A stretch of DNA of 64,000 bases from Macrostomum hystrix (taxonomy: Eukaryota > Platyhelminthes > Macrostomidae). The notes beneath the pieces were generated by a model. The model worked only from the letters and a program-made list of their open reading frames with translations. It did not search any database and was not told the origin of the DNA. The stretch is taken from NCBI GenBank assembly GCA_950097015.1, contig CATNEN010000002.1:4185001-4249000 (forward strand). Reading direction: 5' to 3'. Below are positions 1 through 12,655 of the stretch, one piece after another (the stretch's first letter is position 1; every line of letters starts with the position of its first letter). The position numbers and the translations under genes were made by a program.

Positions 1-875
1 GAGACACGGGAGAGATGAGACACGGGAGAGATGAGACACGGGAGAGATGAGACACGGGAGAGATGAGACACGGGAGAGATGAGACACGGGAGAGATGAGA
101 TACGGGAGAGATGAGACACGGGAGAGATGAGACACGGGAGAGATGAGACACTGGAGAGATGAGACACGGGAGAGATGAGACACGGGAGAGATGAGACACG
201 GGAGAGATGAGACACGGGAGAGATGAGACACGGGAGAGATGAGACACGGGAGAGATGAGACACGGAATAGATGAGACACGGGAGAGATGAGACACGGGAG
301 AGATGAGACACTGGAGAGATGAGACACGGGAGAGATGAGACACGGGAGAGATGAGACACGGGAGAGATGAGACACGGGAGAGATGAGACACGGGAGAGAT
401 GAGACACGGGAGAGATGAGACACGGAATAGATGAGACACGGGAGAGATGAGACACGGAATAGATGAGAAACGGAATAGATGAGACACGGGAGAGATGAGA
501 CACTGGAGAGATGAGACACGGGAGAGATGAGACACGGGAGAGTTGAGACACGGGAGAGATGAGACACGGAATAGATGAGACACGGGAGAGATGAGACACG
601 GAATAGATGAGACACGGGAGAGATGAGACACGGAATAGATGAGACACGGAATAGATGAGACACGGGAGAGATGAGACACGGAATAGATGAGACACGGAAT
701 AGATGAGACACGGGAGAGATGAGACACGGAATAGATGAGACACGGGAGAGATGAGAGACGGGAGAGATGAGACACGGAATAGATGAGACCGGGAGAGATG
801 AGACACGGAATAGATGAGACCGGGAGAGATAGGACACAGAATAGATGAGACCGGGAGAGATGAGACACGGAAGAG
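1..875. repeat. 16-bp minisatellite, runs off left edge
   Basis: Tandem array of the 16-mer GAGACACGGGAGAGAT, with a second unit type GAGACACGGAATAGAT interspersed from about 265 onward and commoner to the right. Units decay at the right end (about 790-875, several 1-2 nt deletions). The array is already in phase at base 1, so it continues outside the window. Purine-rich on the + strand. No gene is seen in it. Confidence 0.95.
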
Positions 876-1436
876 ATAAGACAGATGATTAGTAGGAATC
901 GAGATGAGACAGAGAGAGAGAGAGAGTAGATGTTGCAGGCGCGCGGTTCAGTTGCATTTCGAGTTGATTTAGCCGACCCCTATTTTATTAGGTTGGGTGA
1001 GACTTCGCAGTACAGATAAAAATGCGGAGAGTGCGTAAGTCAGAGACACTTGAAACAGCCGCCTACGCAAATGCCTTGTTAAGGAATTTCCCCACAGGAA
1101 GGTCCCACAATGGGAGGTTTTCTCGGCTTTGTCTTTCTTTAACAAAGAAGAATCGATGAAGTGAGAGAGACTGAGAGACGTGGAGGCCACTTGTAGTTTG
1201 TGGGTATACTAGAGTGAATTCGTTATGCAGTAACAACTGGTAGCTGCATATGCTGTGTAATTACATTGCTTCATTGCTTAGAAATGCTGAATTTGAAAGC
1301 CCAGTGCAGCTCCATGTACATGTAGCATGTGCAACAGGCACTGCGGTGTACATGTTGGAGTATTTGGACACTCAATGCAATTATTGGCAATGGATGCAGG
1401 CATTGGTGACGAAATTGTGGAGTTCAGTTGCTTCTC

Positions 1437-1765
1437 GTAGTTTCATAAGACATTGTATATTAGTGTCATAAGACATTGTATATTAGTGTCATAAGACATT
1501 GTATATTAGTGTCATAAGACATTGTATATTAGTGTCATAAGATATTGTCGATTTGTGTCATAAGACATTGCGGATTAGTGTCAGAGGACATTGTGGATTA
1601 GCTTCATAAGACATTGTGGATTAGTGTCAGAGGACATTGTGGATTAGTGTCAGAGGACATTGTGGATTAGTGTCATAAGACATTGTAGATTAGTGTCATA
1701 AGACATTGTAGATCAGTGTCATAAGACATTGTAGATTAGTATCAGAGGACATTGTGGATTCGTGG
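1437..1765. repeat. 23-bp minisatellite
   Basis: About 14 copies of a 23-bp unit built on GTGTCATAAGACATTG followed by TATATTA, or diverged to GTGGATTA or GTAGATTA. Left copies are almost identical and right copies are more diverged (CATAAGACATT changes to CAGAGGACATT). The flanks 876-1436 and 1766-3490 hold no supportable gene; 1766-3490 is AT-rich with short A/T runs and a TATATA tract near 2817-2830. Confidence 0.9.
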
Positions 1766-3500
1766 ATTCACGTGGCATTGTAGAATAGTTTGAATGATTT
1801 ATCTAAAGCAGTGAATGTAAATAAGGCAGTCACATTAAATGTGCTATAGTTTTTCATGTACAATATGCATTCACATGCAGAGAAGGTTTGGTAAGTACGC
1901 ATACATTTACATGCAGTTGTTTACCATTTTCAATTCTTGGAGCCTACAGGCAATTCCCAACCTAATTAATTGTGTAGCAGTTGTCTGCTTTTTGTTCCCG
2001 TTCAAAGAAAATTCCATTTATGAGAAGAACCGGATTCACGATAACTATCAATGGTCGGGGGTGATCTTGTGACCCATATTTCTGCTCAAGCAACGTGCGT
2101 CATAATCAAATACCTTTATTGTCGAAGAAGCAATTAGCGACTTGATTGCAGTTTAAATTCCCCTGCTAATGTAGCATCGTTTTCGTTTGTTAATTCAAAC
2201 TGACCTCGTCATAAATGTGAACTCACATTAACCTTCGGTGCGATCGTGCTACTCATTGTGGGTACTCAGTTTCGTAAAATCAATCTAGGGCAGACAAGGG
2301 CAGAGCGTGCGTGAAAAGTACAAAAAAATTGTAAAAATACTTAAAAAGGCCTCGAGATCAAAGCTAGGATGAAATGTGGCGGTAGTCTAGGCAAAAAAAT
2401 TAATTTCTTCCGCAGAATACAATCTTTTATTCGGCTTCATTTTGTCATTAAAGTTTATCTTTAGTACGTAGGACCTGTACCTGCAGTCCGTTAATGCTGC
2501 TTCATCAACTTTTAATAGTCTGAATTTTAAAAAGATATTTCGTGCAGTCATACTATTAGGTATACTTTCGATAACTTATTAAGTACTCTTTGAAAATTTC
2601 GAACAAAAAATTATGTAGACGAAGAAAGAGAATTAGGGATACATTTTTTTAATTTGACGAGAGCAGCTGAATCAATTGCTTATATTCTTTCAAGGGTATT
2701 AAATGTCATTTTTGGTCAAGCTGGCATTTATGCATCCTGAAGCATTTTCGATATCATGTCAGAGGTAATTTTTTATGTCAAAATCGTTTCTGTGAATTAC
2801 AGCCGGGTATATCTCTATATATATATATACATTATGATATAATTTTTAGTTTTTATGCATTCAGAATGCCGTTAAAACAAAAAATTTTTTTTAAATTTCA
2901 AAATAGTCTAAAATTGAGTGTCGTTTTATCATTTATATGTAAATAAATATATAAATAAATAAATAAACTTATATATATTTACCGAGTTATCTTTACCGAG
3001 TTAAAACTTTATAGAAATTTTTAATGATTTCCAAAAACTTTGTCCTGATTTTTATCTGCACGAACATTATGCGCAAGGAAAACCCGGAAGAATTTTATAT
3101 GAATGTTTAATTTAAAAGAAAAAAATGCCTGAGCTTTTTAATGTCTAATGCATCGAAATAATACATATGTACAGATACTCCTTGACTATAGCTATAGGCA
3201 ATAGGCAATCAAAAAGCTGTCAAAATAAAAAGTTCTTCCATATTTGAGATAATACAAAATTCAAATGAAAAAAAGGAAATCTAAACTCGCTGGACGAAAG
3301 TAAAAAAGCGTATATTTTATTTAAAAAAAGTGATGCAAGTCTGTGTCTTGGTATCTCTTGAATCATAAATATATATTTAAAATTATCATGTTTTTTTATT
3401 TGAGGAGTATATAAATGACTAAAACTAGCAGTAAGTTAATCAGGCTTGATCGAATTGCCTCACCTACCCGAATGCAGTCTGCGGTGTCAACGTGTCCAGC

Positions 3501-5247
3501 ATGGACAGCTCTGGTCCAGCAATTGGCGAGCGGGTTCTGACACTCATCTGCTACCTCCTAATAGTGCTGGTGGGTTTAATTGGCAACAGCTTGGTCCTGT
3601 TGGTCAGCATCCGAGCCAAGCACTACCGCCGGTCCACAGTTCACGCCTACATCCTGCACCTGGCTGTGGCTGACATGCTGTTCCTGGTGTTCTGCGTGCC
3701 CGTTCATGCCATCATCTACATGACGAACACCGGCTGGCCCCTCGGCGACTTCGGCTGCCGGTTCGTACACTTTGTCCAGTACCTCAACATGCAAGCCTCG
3801 GCCTCATTTTTAGTGGCCATGTCGCTCGATCGATATTTGGCCATCTCGGATCCGATGAGCAATCGCAGGAGGCGCGCCAAAGCTCAGGTAGTTCTCTATT
3901 TAGCGTGTCTAACAGGTTCCACTTTCTGTCTAACAGGTTCCGCTCCCTGCTAATAGGTTCTACTCACAAGTCTAACAGGTTCGACCCTCTGTCTAACAGG
4001 TTCCATTCTCCGTCTAATAGGTTCCACTTCCTGTCTAACACGTTCCACTTCCTGTCTAACAGGTTCGACCCTCTGTCTAACAGGTTCCATTCTCCGTCTA
4101 ATAGGTTCCACTTCCTGTCTAACACGTTCCACTTCCTGTCTAACAGGTTCGACCCTCTGTCTAACAGGTTCCACTCTCCGTCTAATAGGTTCCACTCTCA
4201 GTCCAACATGTTCCACTTTCTGTCCAACAGGTTCCACTCTCTGTCTAACAGGTTTCACCCTCTGTCTAACAGGTTCTGCTTTCTTTCTTTAAACCTTGCA
4301 GCCTTCTTTTTTCAGTCGAACATGTTCAGTTTTCTTAACACGTAAAGTTGAGATTAAGTTTTTCAACAGTGTGTTCACAAGTAGCATCGGCCTGTCGGTT
4401 TCTCTTACAGGCGGTTGCCGTTTGCCTATGGCTGCTGTCCAGTCTAATCGCATTGCCATGGCTTCTAACCTACCGCGTAATCAACCAAGTCTGCACCTTC
4501 GTCATCGCTAATGAGCGCCTAAAGTACACGCTGTTCCTCGGCCGGGTGATCCTCGGCTATGCCCTGCCGCTGCTGATGATCGGCTACTTCTCCAGCAGCA
4601 TGCTCTATCGGCTGTGGATATTCCGCCGGCCTGACTCCAGCAGCCAGACATTGCGAACTAAGCGCAAGGTAACCATCTTGGTCGTGTCTCTGGTGGCGTC
4701 ATTCCTAGCCTGCTGGCTGCCGTTACATTTTGTCGACCTGGCCAGCACCATGTTCCACTGCGTGCTACTCGGACAGCCGGCCACAGCGGATAGCATCTCG
4801 CGCTACGTGATCATCGCGCAGTGCGCCCAGATACTGGCCTACGTCAGTTCGTGCGTCAATCCCATCATCTACAATTTCTTGTCGGAGAATTTTCGTCGCG
4901 GATTTCGTCAGGTTCTGTCGCGAATTTGTCGCAGGCGCATCCGCGGCAGCCAGCAGGCGATGCCAATGATCTACTTGGGACAGCAGCAGCAAGAGCAGCA
5001 GCAGCAGGAGCAACAGCAGCAGCGGCGGCAGCGGCAGCGACAGCAGCTGCATGTTACAAATACTGTGAGAACAACTCAGCCAGGTACAAATACTGAGGAC
5101 AACAAATCGGGAAGGAGAATGAGAGACAGTAGCAAGAGCAGCAACAGCGCCAAGAGTGCCAGCAATCAGAGAAGAGACATTCGAATTGGCAACTGCACAC
5201 TCATGGGTACCACCAAGGCTGGCAGTAGTCAGACCCCGACGCCGTGA
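3501..5247 (+). CDS. Class A peptide GPCR, allatostatin-A/galanin receptor-like
   Basis: Exons 3501..3887 and 4411..5247 join in phase 0 (CAG|GTAGTT ... CTCTTACAG|GCGGTT) to give 407 residues. Seven membrane spans carry the class A signatures: G28-N29 in TM1, D58 in TM2 (LAVAD), C86 before TM3, DRY at 110-112, C157 in loop 2, CWLP at 230-233 in TM6 and NPIIY at 279-283 in TM7, followed by SENFRRGFRQ. The TM7/helix 8 segment is most like allatostatin-A and galanin receptors; the ligand is inference. It should act at the plasma membrane through G proteins. The C-terminal tail has a Gln-rich tract (about 303-330) and is Ser/Asn-rich. Start chosen as the first in-frame ATG, but only about 11 residues precede TM1, and the frame is open back to about 3450, where it would add an NVSS glycosylation sequon. 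An upstream exon or trans-splice site is therefore possible. Confidence 0.88.
3905..4285. repeat. 21-bp intronic minisatellite carrying acceptor-like motifs
   Basis: Inside the GPCR intron (3888-4410). About 18 copies of a 21-bp unit, core GTCTAACAGGTTC preceded by a pyrimidine-rich ACCCTCT or ACTTCCT. A three-unit higher-order block (CGACCCTCT / CATTCTCC / CACTTCCT) repeats at about 3978, 4062 and 4146. Each unit reads like a 3' splice site (Y-tract then AACAG|G). Confidence 0.92.
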
Positions 5248-5374
5248 ATGAGTTCATCTGACCTATTGGAATGAGAGACGAACTAACCATCGATCCATCG
5301 TGGTGAAGCACGATGAATGGATTGTTTTTTTCGGCGGTGGTAGGGTCAAAGCACGAGAGTCAGCGTACAGCGTA

Positions 5375-5700
5375 GGGGGTTGATGTATTGGGGCAGGGGT
5401 GTGAGGTCCAGTCTAGGGGTTTGATGTGTTGGGGCAGGGGTATGAGGCCCAGTGTAGGGGTTGGATGTGTTGTGGCAGGGGTATGAAGTCCAGTCTAGGG
5501 GTTGGATGTGTTGGGGCAGGGGTATGAAGTCCAGTCTAGGGGTTGGATGTGTTGGGGCAGGGGTATGAGGTCCAGTGTAGGGGTTTGATATGTTGGGGCA
5601 GGGGTATGAGGTCCAGTGTAGGGGTTTGATATGTTGGGGCAGGGGTATGAGGTCCAGTTTAGGAGTTTGATGTGTTGGGGCAGGGGTATGAGAACCACCG
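5375..5700. repeat. 41-bp G-rich minisatellite
   Basis: About eight copies of a 41-bp unit with cores GTGTTGGGGCAGGGGTATGA and GTCCAGTGTAGGGG, lying 130 bp after the GPCR stop codon, possibly within its 3' UTR. The G-runs (GGGG, GGGG, GGGG per unit) could support G-quadruplexes. Confidence 0.92.
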
Positions 5701-8170
5701 TAGGGATATGCGATAAGGCCATTCCACTCGCCATTTTGAAAAGTGCAGTCGATTGCAACGCAGAAGCTAAATATAAAAAACTGAAGCTAAAGGTTAACCA
5801 TATCAACCTGATTTCGGGGTTATTTATTAGTTTGTTGTGTCTGAAATCATTAAATATACAAATTTATTTATTTGTTGTGTCTCGCGTGAGTGTTACGTGT
5901 GTGTATACTTTCTTCATTCTGTTAATTGTGTATACGACAAATTCGAAAGACTTCTAACATTCGACTATGTTATCACATCGAATATAAAGTATGAAAGACT
6001 TAAACATTTTAGTTCAACGATATTTTTGTTAAAATTTGAGTATTTCCACGTGTGTTCTGACGCTTTCCCAGTTCTGTTTGCTTTTTCTTGTCACTCGCTC
6101 TGTGTGCACAATTTTACTGTTGTGCGCAGGTGGTATTAGGTCTCCACCTGCATACCTGCTTGATTATCTAGTCCAGTCGTGACATTTTTGTTTAGAGTAA
6201 TGAATTCAGTGTTCGTCTGCAATTAAGTGCATCAGTTATTGGATATTTATTGTTTAATTTATTGGTGTACCGTCTGGCACATATCTTGGAAACAATGTTT
6301 TCCGGCTTTTTATCTTCGTCTCTTGTCACTATTTGTTTTAATCGGATCTGTTTGCGCATAGTTTTCTTAGAAATTATTTTGCACAATTTTTAAAACCTTG
6401 CGAAAAAAAGAACATTCTAATGTTTGATAAGCCCCAATTGTAACGTCACGTAATCAGAGGAAGCGACCTGTTTAATACTGTCGTGGTGATAAATTTTGTT
6501 TAACCTTGATGAGCTTCGAACGATAAAACGATAAAATACACATGAGTTGTACTGAATTATGAAAATTGCTTTCAATGTTCTTAAAAAAACATTTTTTGTT
6601 TGATGAGCTAACTTGTTGCCTTGTCTCATGATTTTAAGGGTGCCACTTAGCAATTACCATAGACGAAACTAGATAGCCCGCAATGGGACAACACTGGCTA
6701 ACGATCATTTTGGTCCTCTGCCCCTCTATTCCACTTTATTCCATAGACACTCTCAGAGTCACTATAGCTCACTCTCAGAGTCACTAGAAAAGTTTTTCTA
6801 TTGGCCCTTTAATACCAAAGCTTTTTAGCCGAGTTCGCAGTTCAAAAGTACTTCACTATAGAACAGTAGAACTCAGTTTTTGTAGAATTTCTGACTTACT
6901 GACTAAGCGAAAGGATTCGCGGTTGTTAGAACAATTGTTTGAGTAAATGCTGAATGCAGGCACTTAAAAACTTCTGTTTGAATTGCACACTTCCTTGCTA
7001 AATTATCTCTAACCTAGTACTCATTATAAATTTAACCGTGAAAGAAATAGATTTTAAGCACGAAAATTGTGCCAGGAAACGTAGAAGCCACTGATATCAA
7101 CAAGATTAAAATCTGATGCAGAAAAATATTACTTTCGATGACTCAAGCAGCCTAGCTGATGTGTCATCTATATTGGACAGATCAAAGTGTCCCAGACATG
7201 CAAGAGTGCAAGCATTGTGCGCTAATCCTATTTAGGATCGGTCTAGACATTCTTATCCCACGAGGAGACATAGGATAGACATTCTACGTAATGATGAGAA
7301 AATCTCTAATGAAAGGAAATATACTGCACAGCTGTTTGTATTATCTACCTGCCCACAATATTAGTTCTTTAATTAGTGCTGAGCCTTGAAGCTTGCAGCC
7401 AAACTTCTATAGGTATTTACTCAAACGATGAAAACAATGATAGAGAAATATTTCGTATTGCGAATTTTCTACTTTTCAATGGCAAATTTTTTTGTTTAGA
7501 GCCGACTTGTCTTTAAGAATATTTTATTTATAAAGGTTGTCTTTGTAATTTATGTGTCTTTGTGACGTATGTATTTGTGAATCTTTGTGAATGTGTCTTT
7601 GAGTAGGCTGTCCTTGTGAAGTGTCTTTGTGAATTGCGTCTTTGTGCAGCGCATCTTTGAGAATGTGAATTGTGCAGAGTGTCTTCGTCTATTCAAAAGT
7701 GCGTCCTCCCTTCTCATCACTTTAGAAGTTACAACAGCAGTCTAACAGGTAATACATGCTTTACTAACAGGTATATCACCTGTCTAACAGGTAGAATTTC
7801 TGTTTAACAGTTAGATCATTTTTCCAAGAGCCGTAAAATCGGTTTCATTCAAAGCCGAATGCTATTTTTAAACATGTGACCCAGACAGCCCATCTAAAGC
7901 AGGGCAGATTTGAGGTATGCGCTGCAAACGATGCAGATAATTCAACTAATTGATGCCCATGCGATCTGCGCATTTTTGACACCTGCGATTTGCGAACTGT
8001 CGACTAGCGTTAAACTTCAATGCTCCACAGTCGGACTCGTTATCAGCCATCAAAACGAACTTTCTTCTTTTGAGTATTCTTGAAGCTCTTTATTAATCAC
8101 AAGGTAGCAACCATTATCAACCTCTTAAGCAGGTGGTTTATCAGCTGGTACACTCGTAGGTAGACAGGTT
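5701..8170. other. AT-rich intergenic stretch, no gene seen
   Basis: No coding exon with family similarity was found on either strand. It includes a degenerate CTTTGTGAATGTGTCTTTG-like repeat at about 7540-7690, and scattered GTCTAACAGGTA motifs at about 7740-7810 that foreshadow the satellite at 8.2 kb. Confidence 0.5.
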
Positions 8171-8174
8171 TTTA

Positions 8175-8990
8175 AGAAGTACGTAAAAGAGTCTAACAAT
8201 CATGTCTAACAGGTAGGTACACTTGTCTAAGAGGTAACGTAGAGGAGTCTAACAGGTAGGTACACGTGTCAAACAGGTAGATACACGTGTCTAACAGGTA
8301 AGGTACACGAGCCTAACAGGTAAGGTAGACGAGTCTAACAGGTCGGTACACGTGTCTAACAGGTAGGTAGACGAGTCTAACAGGTCGGTATACGAGTCTA
8401 ACAGGTAGGTACACGAGTCTAACAGGTCGGTATACGAGTCTAACAGGTAGGTACACGAGTCTAACAGGTAGGTACGAGTTTAACAGGTAGGTACACGAGT
8501 CTAACAGGTAGGTACACGAGTCTAACAGGTAGGTACGAGTTTAACAGGTAGGTACACGAGTCTAACAGGTAGGTACACGAGTCTAACAGGTAGGTAGACG
8601 AGTCTAACAGGTCGGTATACAAGTCTAACAGGTCGGTACACGAGTCTAACAGGTAGGTACACGAGTCTAACAGGTAGGTACACGAGTGTAACAGGTAGGT
8701 ACACGAGTCTAACAGGTAGGTACACGAGTCTAACAGGTAAAGTAGACGTGTCTAACAGGTAGGTACACGAGTCTAACAGGTCGGTATACGAGTCTAACAG
8801 GTAGGTACACGAGTCTAACAGGTCGGTATACGAGTCTAACAGGTAGGTACACGAGTCTAACAGGTAGGTACGAGTTTAACAGGTAGGTACACGAGTCTAA
8901 CAGGTAGGTACACGAGTCTAACAGGTAAAGTAGACGTGTCTAACAGGTAGGTACACGAGTCTAACAGGTAGGTACACAAGTCTAACAGGA
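8175..8990. repeat. 21-bp minisatellite with fused splice-site motif
   Basis: About 38 copies of a 21-bp unit with core GTCTAACAGGTAGGTACAC; 19-20-bp variants such as TACGAGTTTAACAGG occur. Longer blocks are themselves repeated, for example the run near 8395-8560 resembles 8755-8900. Each copy contains CTAACAG directly followed by GTAGGT, an acceptor fused to a donor. Confidence 0.94.
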
Positions 8991-9472
8991 GGGTGTTAAT
9001 ACCCCGTAGGGCACTAAAGACAATAGAAAGGACACAGAGAGAATCAAACAAGAGTTTAAATTCAACAGTCAATAGCGAGCAACTCTAACCCTATTGTATT
9101 CCGATAAGGAAACAATGGCAAAAGCGATCCGCTGCTAATGAGGCTAATGGCATTTTCAATTGGGCTGAAGAAGTGTTTAGGAATTATCCAGCTGCGCAAT
9201 TAGAAATTACTCAGTAGAAAACAATGCGTTATAGAAAGTTAGAGAAAAGCTGTGTCTGACCGGTCAAAAGTACGCGGACCACAATGGCCACTAATCCAGG
9301 GTCGCACAGGGTAAAAACGGTTTATCAGAAATTCACGTGATGAAAGAAGAAAGCGGCTGTCTGACTCCCAAGCTTGCTTGCTAACGACCGGGATAACAGC
9401 GTAATGGCTAGTCTTTCATCAGCAAAGACAAAGTGCAAACTTATTGCACCAAGTTAAGAGACTTTTTCTTGC
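8991..9472. other. Unique sequence between two satellites, no gene seen
   Basis: A short single-copy spacer. No ORF of interest or recognisable RNA gene was found. Confidence 0.5.
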
Positions 9473-10180
9473 ATCTCTAGACTCTAAAGTCATCACCCTG
9501 GACTCTAAAGTCATCACCCTGGACTCTAAAGTCATCACCCTGGACTCTAAAGTCATCACCCTGGACTCTAAAGTCATCACCCTGGACTCTAAAGTCATCA
9601 CCCTGGACTCTAAAGTCATCACCCTGGACCCTAAAGTCATCACCCTGGACTCTAAAGTCATCACCCTGGACTCTAAAGTCATCACCCTGGACTCTAAAGT
9701 CATCACCCTGGACTCTAAAGTCATCACCCTGGACTCTAAAGTCATCACCCTGGACTCTAAAGTCATCACCCTGGACCCTAAAGTCATCACCCTGGACTCT
9801 AAAGTCATCACCCTGGACTCTAAAGTCATCACCCTGGACTCTAAAGTCATCACCCTGGACTCTAAAGTCATCACCCTGGACTCTAAAGTCATCACCCTGG
9901 ACTCTAAAGTCATCACCCTGGACTCTAAAGTCATCACCCTGGACTCTAAAGTCATCACCCTGGACTCTAAAGTCATCACCCTGGACCCTAAAGTCATCAC
10001 CCTGGACTCTAAAGTCATCACCCTGGACTCTAAAGTCATCACCCTGGACTCTAAAGTCATCACCCTGGACTCTAAAGTCATCACCCTGGACTCTAAAGTC
10101 ATCACCCTGGACTCTAAAGTCATCACCCTGGACTCTAAAGTCATCACCCTGGACTCTAAAGTCATCACCCTGGACTTCCA
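9473..10180. repeat. Very homogeneous 21-bp minisatellite
   Basis: About 34 copies of a 21-bp unit, core GACTCTAAAGTCATCACC plus CTG. The only common variant is GACCCTAAAG, at about 9627, 9774 and 9984. The unit length is a multiple of three and lacks stops in several frames, so long spurious ORFs of 234-249 codons appear on both strands. I treat them as non-coding: no flanking exon structure, and the protein is a bare heptad repeat. Confidence 0.95.
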
Positions 10181-10214
10181 AGCCTAGAACTAAAAAGTAC
10201 GCAAATGAATAGAA

Positions 10215-12655
10215 TGTATTTTATTAAGCAGTGGGGTATTTGGTGTAGCAGTGGGGTATTTGGTGTAGCAGTGGGGTATTTGGTGTAGCAGTGGGTTATT
10301 TGGTGTAGCAGTGGGGTATTTGGTGTAGCAGTGGGTTATTTGGTGTAGCAGTGGGGTATTTGGTGTAGCAGTGGGGTATTTGGTGTAGCAGTGGGGTATT
10401 TGGTGTAGCAGTGGGTTATTTGGTGTAGCAGTGGGGTATTTGGTGTGGCAGTGGGGTATTTGGTGTGGCAGTGAGTTATTTGGTGTAGCAGTGGGGTATT
10501 TGGTGTAGGAGTGGGGTATTTAGTGAGACAGTGGGGTATTTGATGAGGCAGTGGGGTATTTGATGAGGCAGTGGGGTATTTGGTGAGTCAGTGGGGTATT
10601 TGGTGAGGCAGTGGGGTATTTGGTGAGGCAGTGGGGTATTTGGTGAGGCAGTGGGGTATTTAGTGAGACAGTGGGGTATTTGATGAGGCAGTGGGGTATT
10701 TGGTGAGGCAGTGGGGTATTTGATGAGGCAGTGGGGTATTTGGTGAGTCAGTGGGGTATTTGGTGTGGCAGTGGGTTATTTGGTGTAGCAGTGGGGTATT
10801 TGGTGTGGCAGTGGGGTATTTAGTGAGGCAGTGGGGTATTTGGTGAGGCAGTGGGGTATTTGGTGAGGCAGTGGGGTATTTGGTGAGTCAGTGGGGTATT
10901 TGGTGAGTCAGTGGGGTATTTGGTGAGTCAGTGGGGTATTTGGTGAGGCAGTGGGTTATTTGGTGAGGCAGTGGGGTATTTGGTGAGGCAGTGGGGTATT
11001 TAGTGAGACAGTGGGGTATTTGATGAGGCAGTGGGGTATTTGGTGAGTCAGTGGGGTATTGGATGAGTCAGTGGGGTATTTGGTGAGGCAGTGGGTTATT
11101 TGGTGTAGCAGTGGGGTATTTGGTGAGGCAGTGGGGTATTTGGTGAGGCAGTGGGGTATTTAGTGAGGCAGTGGGGTATTTGGTGAGTCAGTGGGGTATT
11201 TGGTGAGGCAGTGGGGTATTTGGTGAGTCAGTGGGGTATTTGGTGAGGCAGTGGGTTATTTGGTGAGGCAGTGGGGTATTTGGTGAGACAGTGGGGTATT
11301 TGATGAGTCAGTGGGGTATTTGATGAGGCAGTGGGGTATTTGGTGAGTCAGTGGGGTATTTGGTGAGGCAGTGGGGTATTTGGTGAGGCAGTGGGGTATT
11401 TGGTGAGGCAGTGGGGTATTTAGTGAGACAGTGGGGTATTTGATGAGGCAGTGGGGTATTTGGTGAGGCAGTGGGGTATTTGATGAGGCAGTGGGGTATT
11501 TGGTGAGTCAGTGGGGTATTTGGTGTGGCAGTGGGTTATTTGGTGTAGCAGTGGGGTATTTGGTGTGGCAGTGGGGTATTTAGTGAGGCAGTGGGGTATT
11601 TGGTGAGGCAGTGGGGTATTTGGTGAGGCAGTGGGGTATTTGGTGAGTCAGTGGGGTATTTGGTGAGTCAGTGGGGTATTTGGTGAGTCAGTGGGGTATT
11701 TGGTGAGGCAGTGGGTTATTTGGTGAGGCAGTGGGGTATTTGGTGAGGCAGTGGGGTATTTAGTGAGACAGTGGGGTATTTGATGAGGCAGTGGGGTATT
11801 TGGTGAGTCAGTGGGGTATTGGATGAGTCAGTGGGGTATTTGGTGAGGCAGTGGGTTATTTGGTGTAGCAGTGGGGTATTTGGTGAGGCAGTGGGGTATT
11901 TGGTGAGGCAGTGGGGTATTTAGTGAGGCAGTGGGGTATTTAGTGAGGCAGTGGGGTATTTGGTGAGTCAGTGGGGTATTTGGTGAGGCAGTGGGGTATT
12001 TGGTGAGTCAGTGGGGTATTTGGTGAGGCAGTGGGTTATTTGGTGAGGCAGTGGGGTATTTGGTGAGACAGTGGGGTATTTGATGAGTCAGTGGGGTATT
12101 TGGTGAGGCAGTGGGGTATTTGATGAGTCAGTGGGGTATTTGGTGAGTCAGTGGGGTATTTGGTGAGACAGTGGGGTATTTGATGAGTCAGTGGGGTATT
12201 TGATGAGTCAGTGGGGTATTTGATGAGTCAGTGGGGTATTTGGTGAGGCAGTGGGGTATTTGGTGAGACAGTGGGGTATTTGATGAGTCAGTGGGGTATT
12301 TGATGAGTCAGTGGGGTATTTGTGAGACAGTGGGTTAATTGATGAGGCAGTGGGGTATTTGATGAGTCAGTGGGGTATTTGGTGAGGCAGTGGGGTATTT
12401 GGTGAGTCAGTGGGGTATTTGGTGAGGCAGTGGGGTATTTGGTGAGTCAGTGGGGTATTTAGTGAGGCAGTGGGGTATTTGATGAGTCAGTGGGGTATTT
12501 GGTGAGGCAGTGGGGTATTTGGTGAGTCAGTGGGGTATTTAGTGAGGCAGTGGGGTATTTGATGAGTCAGTGGGGTATTTGGTGAGCCATTGGGGTATTT
12601 GGTGAGGCAGTGGGGTATTTGGTGAGTCATTGGGGTATTTGGTGAGGCAGTGCAG
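10215..12655. repeat. 20-bp minisatellite with higher-order duplication
   Basis: About 122 copies of a 20-mer such as CAGTGGGGTATTTGGTGAGG, with variants at positions corresponding to GTGTAG, GTGAGT, GTGAGA and GATGAG. Period 20 is kept almost without indels until about 12320. The order of variants at about 10541-11300 recurs at about 11301-12100 with a 760-bp offset (780 bp after one extra unit near 11941), showing a 38-unit block duplication. Confidence 0.96.

Noticed and set aside
1-875. CRISPR-like regularity of repeats (also the other arrays)
   Set aside because: Units are directly contiguous with no unique spacers, and the context is an animal genome. They are minisatellites.
9419-10187. 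Long heptad-repeat proteins on both strands
   Set aside because: The 21-bp satellite lacks stops in several frames. No start context, neighbouring exons or related protein.
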